A DNA stretch of 64,000 nt from Paulownia fortunei (Eukaryota; Streptophyta; Magnoliopsida; Lamiales; Paulowniaceae): the NCBI GenBank assembly GCA_019321725.1, contig CM033121.1:10292001-10356000 (forward strand), in the 5' to 3' direction. Both the position numbers and the translations under genes were made by a program. Shown in pieces: positions 24,601 through 36,198 of this stretch; the first letter of the stretch is position 1, and each line of letters starts with the position of its first letter. Under the pieces are notes generated by a model. The model ran no database searches and had not been told where the DNA came from. It was given only the letters and a program-made list of their open reading frames with translations.

Positions 24601-27600
24601 AGTGAATAAGGAAAAAATAACTTAAATAATATAATTTAGATCTTGTTTCTAATAAATATATATACATTTTTTTATTTTTTTCGTTACTAAAATCCAAGAT
24701 CCAGATAGAACCCTGAAAAAAGAAAAAGAAAACATTGTCTATAAATGATTAACAAGAGAAATGATTGGTATTTTGATCAATTTCTTGTTGATCAATAATT
24801 AGTTAATGAAAAGTAATGGGCCACTCTATAAGTGTGTCTGAAAGAATACACTTTTCGGAATATTCATTATACATTTAGTTTAAACATTCCAATGTTAAAA
24901 CAGAAGGTACTTATTAATGACTTTGATAATTTGGTTTTGAAATTATTTAATGAAATAAAGTTATTCTATGATGTTAGGTTTCCTATAATGGACACTTTTA
25001 AACACATAGACACCCATGTCGACACTAATTGGATAAGTGACAAATAACTGTGCCCACAATATTTAAAAATATAAAAAATAAAAACTAGTCATGCCCAACA
25101 ATAACTAAACACAATTGAATTTGTATAAATGCTAAAAAAAATTATTTATTAAATAAGTTATATACCTAATGATATAATCTGATACTATATATTTGTTACA
25201 CACCTAATGTTTAATTTCATATATTATTACACTAACATGCTATAATTCCATTAGTTGAATTACTATAAGATTATAGTATTAATTTTTCAAATATTTATAT
25301 AGATGTGTTCTAATCATGTTGTCCAATTTTATTTTATTTTATTTTTTCTTTTTTTATCTTTTTATATTCATATCGTATGTATCTTTCTATTTTATCGTAC
25401 TCGTGTCCATGGAACATACCTAGTATGCAAAACTGCAAAAGCGAATTGAAATTAAAAAGGAATCCTTTTAGTTGATGAATGTTAACACCCCTCAAAATTG
25501 AAGGACGAAAAACAGAAAACAACGTTGTTGGATTTTTCAAAGACAAGACAAGTATAAGAAAAAGAAAGATTCCAATAATTGATTGCTTGCGTAGCCCACT
25601 ATTAGTGAGGGAACCTTCCATTCAATTAGAGCATGGCTAAGTTGGAATAGTATGAAACTTTAATAACATAGATTTTAATAGAAATATTAATTCATTTTTC
25701 TTATATATTTTTGTTTGTAACATTGAAGAATTTTAATTAGGATCGTCCCAACAAATTTAATATATGCTTTTAAAATGATTTTAGTCTCAGTTTTAGCTTC
25801 GAGCTCAAGTTAGCCTGAACAAGATTTTATCACCCCCAACAACTAATACATTGCAGCAACAATTTGTTATTTTTACACTATAATTTACCGAGTTACACGT
25901 TACTAATAAATATGGTAAGAGTGAAATTAATGAATATAAATTAAGTAAAAATTCATATCCAAAATATTTGGACGTACATGGTTCAATTGGTGTGTCTTCT
26001 AGGTATCTATTTTTGTTAGAATACCTTGTTTTGCAGGAATAAGTGAAGCAAATGAAGTACAGGGAAATGAGAATCATCAATCACCTACTTCTCATAGACT
26101 ACTACTATTAGTAACGAGCTTGTAAATAAATTGAGTCAAGTCGAACATATTAAATTTGTTTGGATTTTTATCAAACTTTAAAAATTATATTTGAACTTAA
26201 TTTGATTATTAATCGAATTAACCTTGAACATACTTTAATTAAATCGAATACGAATCGAGTTCAAGTAACTTGATCTTTTTTTACTAATCGAGTCGAATTC
26301 AAATCGATATTCAAATCTTACTAAATGAAAAAATATTTAAGTTTAGCTTGTTATGTTTAACAAATTGAACTCAAACTAAATATTAGATATCGATCTCGAA
26401 TCAAAGTCGAGTATAAAATAATTTAATTTATTTTTCAACCCTACAAAGAACAACTATTGAAAATCTCCAAAATGGATTGTAGTATTTTCAAGACTAAATC
26501 TTCATATTCGGATAAACCTAAATAATTGGTAATGGAGTTAAGGGAACACTAACTAAAAGTGAAATGATATATATATTTAATTTCTATTAATCCAAAGAAT
26601 GATGTGAATCAAATCTACATTCATTCTAAGAATAATAATAATAAATAAAAAAATTAACTTAAAGTTGGAAATAGAACTCAATGGGCAATCCAAAAGAAAG
26701 TTTAATGGGGGCCCCTAGTTTCACATGTTCAAAAAGTGGTTTCCACATAGATACAAAGCAAATGAACAAAGTGACAAAAGGGAATAGCAATACAGGGGCT
26801 TAGCTTCTTGACTTGCAGACTGTCTTATAAATGAGACAAATTTCTCAACATTTTCTTTTGTATACATTGTACCAACATGAAATCTTATACTACTAATGCA
26901 ATTGAGAAAAAAAAGGGAACAAGTATGTCAGTATTTCTATATTTTATTTATATATTATTATTTTTTTTTATCAATTATCAATTATCAATTATCAATTCCA
27001 ATATTTGTGAAGAGGGTTCTGTTGAGAATTCTAAATTGTGGCACATAAATAGGGGTTGGAAATAATGATTAAATATGAATCCCTACTCTTGAAAATATTA
27101 GAAATTGGCGCCTAAAATATTCATGCCATAGAATGGAAAACAATTATTTCATTTAGTATAAAGATAATTAAGTTAAAGAACTATTCTATTTTTGTCAATC
27201 TTATGTGAACAAAATTGAAAAGAAAATGAAATGTATAAACTACATAGATGGCTAAGGTTAATAGCTGCAATTTAAGTTACCTTCTTTTTTGTTTTATGAA
27301 TTTACCTAAGCACTTAGCCACCTAAATTTTTTTAGTATGCTTTTATTAACCAAACTGTAATTATTAAGAATGTAACAAAAAAAATGTACTCCATTAAGTA
27401 TGGAAGGGCTATTAAAATTAGAATACAAGATATAAACTGTACATATACAATATATATGTATATAATCTTACTCTGTCAATGTTTTTTACTACTATTTTTT
27501 ATTTGGGTGTACCAAAATAATATTCCATTTTCATATATATATATATATATATAAGCAAATATACTTTATCTGTTTAAGTTTATTGTTATTTTCTTTTTTA

Positions 27601-28200
27601 GGATGTATCAAAATAGAATTTCAATTTCTAAAATGATTTTTTTTAATAAATACTCTATCATTTAAAATAATGAAGTAGTGCCACTAATTTTGTAAAGATA
27701 ATAATAGAAACATATACAATATATATTTGTTTTATAATTTTTTCAACTGCAATCTAGTACTTGGTGTAAACCAGCTATTCTGTTCACCCTTAGTTTGACG
27801 GTAATTTGTTCTCCAGTTGATTTACAAATTAAGCCCAAATTTGAACGAGAAAATCATCCCTATCTTAAAGGATTTTTTCACAAAACTCGAGTAAAAAAGC
27901 AGTTATTCCAATTTAACATTTAATCTTATATTTTATATTATAAAAATATATTATAATATTTATAATATATTTTTAAATATATATTTAACTTGAATTATAT
28001 ACTTGAAATATCAAACTAAAAATTATAACTCAAAATCTCAAATGATAGGCCCAGCAGAAAATAACATCAACATTGTCGTATGCATCAATTTCTATATTTA
28101 TACCATACATACAGCTTAATTCACTCGTGATGCTGCAGAAAAATCAGTGTTGAACACATCAATCACATCACACACATGTATATAATTCAGACCCTTTGTA
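24601..28200. other. AT-rich intergenic region
   Basis: No gene recognised. It contains simple AT repeats (for example TATATATATA near 27540), a repeat-like stretch rich in TCGAATCGAGT-type words (26110-26445), and a degenerate MITE-like stretch (27460-27720). Short open frames do not resemble known proteins. Confidence 0.5.
26110..26445. repeat. degenerate interspersed repeat rich in TCGAAT/TCGAGT words
   Basis: Repeated words such as ATCGAATTAACC, AATCGAGTTCAAG, TCGAGTCGAATTC and AAAGTCGAGTA recur over about 330 bases, ending in TTTTTCAACCCTA. This resembles a common class of plant interspersed repeat, but I cannot name the family and see no clean terminal repeats. Confidence 0.4.
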
Positions 28201-28201
28201 C

Positions 28202-28209
28202 TTATATAA
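28202..28209 (+). promoter_or_regulatory. TATA box of the NPH3-family gene
   Basis: TTATATAA lies about 80 bases before the ATG at 28291, followed by a run of AT repeats. Position and sequence fit a plant core promoter. Confidence 0.5.
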
Positions 28210-28290
28210 ACTTGCCACAGATATATATATATATGCTCACCTTTTATTACTTGGAAACCAGTGGTTTCATTCAATGCAAAGCATCCCACC

Positions 28291-31176
28291 ATGTCAGAAA
28301 CGTGCGATCTGCAAATTCACATCAATGGCCAACACACATTCTTCCTCTCTGAGGTAATGATAATGCTATCTCTGTTCATGCTATACATATATATCTATAT
28401 ATATCCATCCAAGAATTGGGTTCAATTCAAACCAGTTGATAAAGTCTTTCTTGGTTTCTGGACTGCAGAGAATCCTCTCGAAGTATTCAGGGAAGTTGAG
28501 AAAGATAATCAAGCAAGAAAAGCGAAGAACTCAGATCAGGAGTTCAGGGATTGAGATTGATGATTTTCCAGGAGGCCCTGACGGGTTTGAACTGGTTTCA
28601 AGATTCTGTTACAACAATGGCAGCATTTCTATTGCAGTTTCCAATGTTTCCCTCCTCCATTGCTCCGCAGTGTTTCTCGGAATGACTGAAAAGGTATCCC
28701 GCATCAATCTTTTGCATCAGACTGAGGTGTTTCTTGAAGGGATTTTCTACTGGTCCTGGAATGAAGTCCTCACCTGCCTCAAGAACTGTGAGCCTTTCTT
28801 CTGTTATGCAGAGTCCTGTGGCCTTATTCATAAGCTCTTGTGTTCTCTTCTTGCCAAGATTGCACAGAATTCCGATGTGAATTTTCTCTCTGTTTCTTCG
28901 TCTTCGTCGTCGTCTTCTCCTGAAACTGCTCGTAGTTTGAGCTCACCGGCAGTATGTAATGGCTCCTCATCAAGAAAATCTTGGGCTTGGTGGTTTCAAG
29001 ATTTGACCATTTTAAGTCCAAGGATTATAGAGCAGTTCCTCAGGGCATTAGGCTCTTATGGGAGTGACAATAACAATTTAGTACTCACAAGATTTCTCCT
29101 GCATTATCTCAAAACTGCCCTCCATTCCAATGGCAGCAGCGCAAGGCATGTTTCAACAGACTACGGAGGCCTGGCGGATACTGCAGTTCATGGGGTGGTT
29201 TTGATGGGAAAGACTGCATTTTCTTGCAGAGGGCTGTTTTCGGTGCTGAGAATTGTTTCTGGTTTTGGGCTTAGCAGAGAGTGCCGTGCTGCGTTGGAGA
29301 GGCTGATTGGAGGGATGCTTGATCAGGCAACGCTCGACGACTTGTTGGTGTCGGGAGGGGGTAACGGAGGGGTCTATGATGTAAATCTTGTGCTCAGATT
29401 GATCAGATTATTTGTTCATTACTATGATAAGGTGTCCTTGGACAAGATGAAAAAAGTTGGGGAACTGATTGATATGTATCTGGGAGAGATTGGCCCTGAC
29501 CCCAACCTCAAAATCTCAAAGTTTCTTGGAGTTGCAGAGAGTTTACCCGACTGTGCAAGGGATTCTTTTGATCAAGTCTATAGAGTGATTGACATCTATC
29601 TTCAGGTGATCACGTTTTCTTCTTCTACTTTTCTTGTCAATGTTATCTTCAATTCATGCTATGGAGATAATGCATTTATGGTGTGGGATTGGGGGGTGGG
29701 GGGAGAAAAACAAATGCATAGAATTGATACAGAAGACAATTTTAGAGACCTGTTTCTTGACTTGGAATTTTGCTTGATTTTCATCAATAATTTCAAATGA
29801 ATGGTTAAGGTTCCCAAAACTCTGCCAGTATTTTTTCTCACTCCTTCTAAGCGCATTTGAAGCTAAAAAAGAGTTTTAAGACACCTTAATTTCTTTATTA
29901 CCAGTAATTAAGCATTAAGCTTTCATTAAGTGGAGAGAATTGCCTCTTGATACAGTGTCCAAGCCTAAAAATAATGCTAATTATTCTTTGCCAGGATGTA
30001 TTTTGCATGTATATTCCTGCAGCATAGTTGTCCTTTCTTCTTGTGTCTTGTGCTTATAGTTTTGTGAATCCTACAATTGTTAAGACAGGTACTAATTGTC
30101 ATTATCTATACAAAACAAGAGCCATAATATTCCATTAGTGATGTTGATAACTTGTCGTCGTCTAATTAAAAAATGCCAACAAGTTAATAAAGTAATGGTC
30201 AACAATGATACTGCATATGTTTACAAGCAAAAGCTAGTATTATAGTATTATTGGCTTAAATTACTGCTCATGTCAAGCTCACTGCCTGAATTTTGGATAC
30301 AAACAGAGAATTAATTTTGAGTTATGAGATAGAATTAGTTATATTGTCACAGGATTTAAACGCAGTTTTCTAGTCTAATTTCTTGCTCATTAATATACAT
30401 ACTATATTTTATATCTTTGTATAGATGCTTGAAACTTCATTAGGATGCCGTGAGGGGTAGGTATAAGACACAAAATTACAAACTTCACTGGTTTTTCCAT
30501 GGGTAAAGACAATGTAAATATCATTTTTATATTTATTGAATGTTTCTATGAGTATGATTGATGGAGTGCATGTTTAACTGGCAATTTGCTTACTCGTCTT
30601 CTCCAAGCTGCTCAAGTGAGTAGTGATCTCATTTAATATGAGCCAAAAAATTAGCAAAAAAAAGAAGAGTTTTTTTATGCCTTCAGGTCTAAGAAAAACT
30701 TGAAATTTGATCTTCATCCTTTGCAGTCTCATCCAGCTCTTTCCTTGGAGGAGCGATCAAGATTGTGCAGATGCCTGAACTATGAAAAGCTAAGCCTGGA
30801 AGCCTGCAAAGACCTAGCAAAGAACCCCCGAATACCTCCAAGAATCACGGTTCAAGCGCTGGCTTCTCAGCATTCCAGCATACAAATGGCAGATTTTGTG
30901 AATGAAGATTATGATGATTCAGGCCTAAGCAGCAACAGTAAGTGCTTTACAAACAGCAACAGTTATCAATTGGTGTTGTACAAAAACGACGACAATAGTA
31001 ATAAATTGGAGATGGAGAGCTCAACTGAAGACAAGGAAGACATGAAAGTAAACTTGGAGAGGATGCAGTGGAGGGTGGTGGAACTGGAGAAAGTGTGCAG
31101 AGAAATGAAGGGTCAGATGGCAAGAATGGTAAAGCTTGCCCCTCAACATAATAGACCCCTGCCCAGATTGTGCTGA
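28291..31176 (+). CDS. BTB/POZ and NPH3 domain protein (phototropic-responsive NPH3 family)
   Basis: Exons are 28291-28353, 28469-29605 and 30727-31176, all joined in phase 0 with GT-AG sites, giving 549 residues. The ATG at 28291 has a CCACC context and begins MSETCDLQIHINGQHTFFLS, the start of the BTB domain. BTB runs to about residue 95 (PGGPDGFELVSRFCYNN). The NPH3 domain follows from about residue 165 (SWAWWFQDLTILSPRIIEQF) and ends with the family block LSLEERSRLCRCLNYEKLSL and ACKDLAKNPRIPPR. A coiled coil closes the protein (VNLERMQWRVVELEKV). Family members act as CUL3 E3-ligase adaptors next to phototropins; the role of this member is inferred. The length suits the shorter group related to Arabidopsis At3g22104. 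The exon order is that of the group and nothing is broken. Confidence 0.92.
29606..30726 (+). other. second intron of the NPH3-family gene
   Basis: It begins GTGATCACG and ends ...CATCCTTTGCAG. The open frame reading through its start (to 29797) is an intron read-through without family similarity. No element recognised inside. Confidence 0.8.
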
Positions 31177-33096
31177 CCAATGTTCTTTACACATACTTTG
31201 TTGCTTTGATTTGTTACTTTTGTTTTCTGAAAACAAAATCCTTGTTCCTGTCCAGATGAATGTATTTTTCTAGAGTGAGCTTCGAGTCGAAAATTGTAAT
31301 TCTGTTTGTAAATGTTTTTGGATGCCACTTCAAATCATAATAGCCATGATAAATTCTGTGGCCATATAAGAAATTGTGGTTGTCTAATATGTCCAAAATA
31401 TGAAGTTTATGCCCCTGTTATATGACTCATGGTAAACTCACCCCACACAATTATATAAACAGTAACATGCATAATATCCAATATCTCCATTCATGGCTCA
31501 AATGATAAAGAGCATCTGAAATTAATAACATGTAACACAATGATTCCCTAGGATCTTCCACATAACTTGGTAATTTTGTGATACCTTAACATGAAATAGG
31601 AAAGAATATTTGTATACAATCATTAGATTTGCCTATGGAGGAGTGGTTGAGAGTACACGGTGTGTTTGTTTGGAGTCAATTCTTATGTCCGACTGGTTTG
31701 AGAGTAACAAATGGTATCAGAATAGTTTGTCAGACAAAATATCATATAGAGACACTTGAGAATCTATTTTGGATTGCATCACATCTTGATGCAATGAAGA
31801 TATCCCATTTAATTTGCAATTGGATTTATGTGTTGTCTTTCTTTTATGGCTGCTTTCTATAGTTATTACAGCCATAGACTACTCATTCCTCAGTATGGCT
31901 GGTGATAATGCCAGAGCAAGTTTCATATTTCCAGAGCAAACTTCCTTAAATGTCAATTACCCTATTAATTTATGTTACAAATTTATTGTTTTAGTAAGAT
32001 AAATCGTTATAAATTTTCCTCTCCACACAAAAACCAATCCTCTGTATTCAGTACATCCTCTTTGTCTTTGTCTTCGCTTCTTGCAAGACCCACTTCAACC
32101 TTTAACCTTCAATATTCCCAAATCAAAAGCAAACGTTTATTATCATAATTTGGGATACATGAGCGTAACAGGGCTACAACTTACATAAAAAATTGGAAAA
32201 AAAAAAAAAAAACTTAACAATAAACAACATCAAGAAGCAAGATGAAGAAGATTCATAGGCGTGTAACAAAAGCTTAAAAGAAATCACCATTTACTTTGTT
32301 TTCACATTTTGTCTTAAATTGTAACTTTGGTCTTTGAGGTTTGGGCTATGTTTCATCAGAAATTTAACAAACGCTCATCCAGGCCACGCAATAGCTCATC
32401 ATTCATCAATATTCCAATGGCATACCGCCGGAAATTACTGCAGGTGGTTTTAGGACCAACTCATAATTCAGTTCCAACAAATTAATTGTGACAGATTAGT
32501 CGACAAATTGACCAATCCTAATTATTGTTGTTGGTTTTTTTTTTTCTGGATATTCCATTTCATGATTCATACAATCAGCCATCAAATGAACAACAATGAA
32601 TAATGAGGCTTTATCAGATTTTAAGATCAAGGCGATCTCAAAGTGCAGTGGCAGAGAAAGGTGATGGGGCCAAGAGCAAAATTGACAATTCATGAGGATT
32701 TGCTATTGCAATGTGAAATTGCTCTGGCATTATCATCAGCCATAAATAATAATATATTTTCACCCAAAGAACAAAAAAAAAATAGACATCCTCTCATTTA
32801 TATCATCAAATATAAACGACATGTTATCACCAATCTTCGGCACCAATGTTCAATTTTGAGATCATTTTTCCACTAAGAAGGTGGACTTTCACATTTCTCC
32901 ACTTTCTCTTCAGAAAATAAAAAGAAAATTGATACATGGAACTACTCGAAACTAAAAGACTTCTCCTCTTTTCTATCCCTAATTCTATGCTAACAACATT
33001 CAATCAAATAATGACTATGTATCATATCTTCCTCCGTTCAGAAGATTACCGGGGCACATTCCCACAAGTTATATACCAAAATTAACTATAGGCCTA
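31177..33096. other. intergenic region between convergent genes
   Basis: It holds the 3' ends of the NPH3-family gene (from the left) and of the U-box gene (from the right). There is an A run at 32199-32212. Short open frames such as 31629-31862 show no domain. No poly(A) signal can be placed with certainty. Confidence 0.55.
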
Positions 33097-36000
33097 TCAG
33101 CTGCTATTCTGAACTGGTTGCGATGCGCATCTGTCCTCTGAATCATGGGAACTTGGAATTTTTCTCAAGGAACGATATTGTAACCGAACATTTTCTCCAC
33201 TCTCAATAATATTAAGCAAATACCTGCATGAAAGGCAGTAGCATATCAGCATACAATTTTTAGCGAATCAGCAAAACTGTATACAATTGATATGGGTCCT
33301 TGCTAAGTACTTGAAAACACAAACCTTCTAAATTGAAATATAAATGAACCTCATTCATAGGGGTTATGTTTATGCAACTAACCAGCCATTCAGACACTGT
33401 GACGTAATCACTGCTTCCTTGCCGACAAACTTATCAGGCGTTCGCCTGTTACCCTGCATGGTATGTTTCCTTCAACAGGATGTTTGCAAATGAGACAAAA
33501 ATCATGGCAAGCTGATAGGGAATAATTTACCTTGATAACAACCTTCTCATTAACTGAGAAAGGGTATTGTACACCTCTATGTGAACCATTTTCTGGAGTA
33601 ATATCACCATTTTCCTGAAGAGTTGAAAAAAAGAGCATTAAATATGCAAAGCATACTTCTGCAATCTTTCTTCTTCTTTTTTGTTTTTTGTTTTTTGTTT
33701 TTTGTTTTGTTGTGGGGGAGGGGTGGGGTAGGGTAGGGTAGGGTAAGGTCAATTTTATAACCCAAGAAATTTACATCAAGATATGTCAAAAAAGATATAG
33801 ACAAGAAGATTCTCAAAAGAATGTACAATAGCTTGTGGAAATCTTCCAAAGAAACCTACTCAGCTCTATAATGGACATGAGCAGATTCCACTCTGTACTC
33901 AACCACAAATTAGTCATGGTTTCTCGAACTTTTAACAATGAAAAAAGTCTACGTCTAACAACATCAACTCTGCACTACATCAATTTAATGCCCAGTTTCA
34001 TCAAGCAAACTATTAGAGTTGTATGATGAAAGTTGCATCCAAAAGATATATCAGTATCAGCACCATCTGTGATAAGAATACCACCCCCCCCCCCCCCAAA
34101 AAAAAAAAAAAAAAAGGTAATAGGATAATTATATCTACCTCTCATTTGAAATAACTAAATTACAAACTCTCTTAATTACAAAAATCTCCTATGAGTACAC
34201 CACATTTACCCAACTTCCCCCTTTGTCAGGGTTTTGGACGGAAAATGCTCTATTTTTTTTCATTCAATGGCTATATTTCTCAAACAGTGTTTCATTACAT
34301 TTTACCTGGCTATATTTCTTGAACAGTGTTTCATTACAATTTACCCGTCTGATGTATATATTTATTACTTTCACACCCCATCTAAGTTTCAAATGTTATC
34401 AAAGGTATTTTTGGCAATAAAATATGATGCAATTAGGTCAGGGGCAAAACAAAAAGTTCACTATCTTTTTCACTGACATTGCCATTTGAGGCCAAAATAG
34501 TTAGGCGTTAGTGGTTGTTTTTTGTCATCCCATATATGGCATGCTAACAACTATTATTGCATTTGTCCAAGAAAAATGGCTTGCTTCTAATGTTGTAAGA
34601 TTATATTATAAACTAAGAAAATTTAGAGGGTGCAAAATCTAATAAATCACTCACCATATTAAAAAATTCCTTTTTCTAAAGGTTTCTCTTCAAAGTATCT
34701 TTAGTTCATGTTTATAAGTAACACAAGAATTTATGTTTATAGCAAATTTGAAAATAATTTTTTCAAATTTATTATGAGCAAAAAGTATATCTAATTTAAG
34801 AATAATATAAAATATGTCGACACAAAATTGTTGACTGGTCTAATTTAATAAAAAATATATTTCACTATATTTAATTCAACATAATATTAGATTTAAGTTT
34901 ATGCAGAAAAAAAATTAAAAATTCTCTCTGTTTTGCTTTTCTTTTCCTCTCATTTTTTTTCTTTTCTGATTTATTTTTTTCTCATTTCTTTCGTCTTTTC
35001 CGGGTATTACTTTTCTTCTCTTCTAGAAGGTAGCAATGAGGAAGGTAAGGGAGGGAGGGGCTGGCGATGGGGAGGGAGGAGGAGAGGGTGTGAGTTGGGA
35101 AGGAGGATGAAATGGGGAGAGGTGGTGATGATAGGGTCAGAGGGGGAAGGGGATACAGGACTGGACAGGTGGGAAAGAAGAGGGAGGCACAAGGCGATGA
35201 TGGGAGTGAGCGGGTGGGAAAGAGAGAGGATCAGCGAGGGGGAAATTAGTGTTGACTTAGGGTTCATCGATTGGGGCCCTTCAAATTGAGTCCAAACAAC
35301 AAAAACTGCGATCCCAAGTACCCAATTCCAAGATCCATATATTGGGGTTGGAGAGGGGGGGTGGGGAATATAACATTTATAGTTAAGATACTTAGGAAAA
35401 TTAAATTCTTATCATGAATATATATTACAAAGACATCCCTTCAACTGTAGAAATATTGCAAACACACCCTCAATATTGCAAATACACCCCTCTGCAATTA
35501 CAAATATGACAAAGACACCTTGGGGGAACACTCGTTTAATGAACTGATAATTTGACTATTTTTCTTTATTTTTTCAGTGAATAACAAAATGATCAATTTA
35601 TGACTTCCGCTTGGGTTGTTTAACAATGCGAACTTAGTTAGATGGAAGGTTTTTGTAATTATGAAAGAGGGGAATTACAAAGAGGGAAGGGATTAATAAT
35701 ATAGCTATTTCAGAGTGGAAGTATGCATAATTAACCCAATATAAAAGTAGCAGATTTATATGTTATAACAAACAGACCCACACACATTAGCACAATGGTA
35801 CCATATAGTACTCATGCTTCAACTAGAAGTTATTTTGGTTAGATTGCCTTATACGTGAGTACTAGTTTTCAGCATTTGCACATAGACTAAGTTATTGCAA
35901 GCAGGCAAGCAATTAAAATTTACCCTGTGCTCACTTGCTTCCTTCCTGCGTTTCCGGAGAGCTGCATTATGAAATAATCTGCGATCATCCTCTTGCTTCA

Positions 36001-36111
36001 CTGCTAGAGCTGCAGCTCTCAAAGCTGTATATATCAGTAAGAGATCACCATCATGAGCAACAAAGAACATGAACAGGCTAAAGATAGAAAAGGTTCAGAG
36101 ACATGCTAGAC

Positions 36112-36198
<87 letters not shown>

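Larger units (their letters stand above)
33615..35923 (-). other. intron 9 of the U-box gene
   Basis: Long intron containing, from the left, a TTTTTTG repeat with a (GGGTA)n tract, a poly-C/poly-A run, and the MULE-like element 34123-35737. Acceptor ...CAACTCTTCAG and donor GTAAATTTTA on the minus strand. Confidence 0.8.

Noticed and set aside
27460..27720. Possible second Stowaway-like MITE
   Set aside because: The inner words resemble the MITE at 19662 (ATTCCATTT, TTTCTAAAATG), and a TACTCTGTCAATG end is present, but I could not find a matching right end.
31690..31790. AAATGGTATCAGAATAG, resembling a primer binding site
   Set aside because: No LTR or retrotransposon coding sequence is near it; most likely chance.
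33713..33749. Telomere-like repeat
   Set aside because: The unit is GGGTA, not TTTAGGG, and it is short and lies within an intron.
34933..35289. 118-codon frame rich in G and R inside the MULE-like element
   Set aside because: Low-complexity translation of a purine-rich stretch with no recognisable domain. Kept only as a possible captured sequence in the element.
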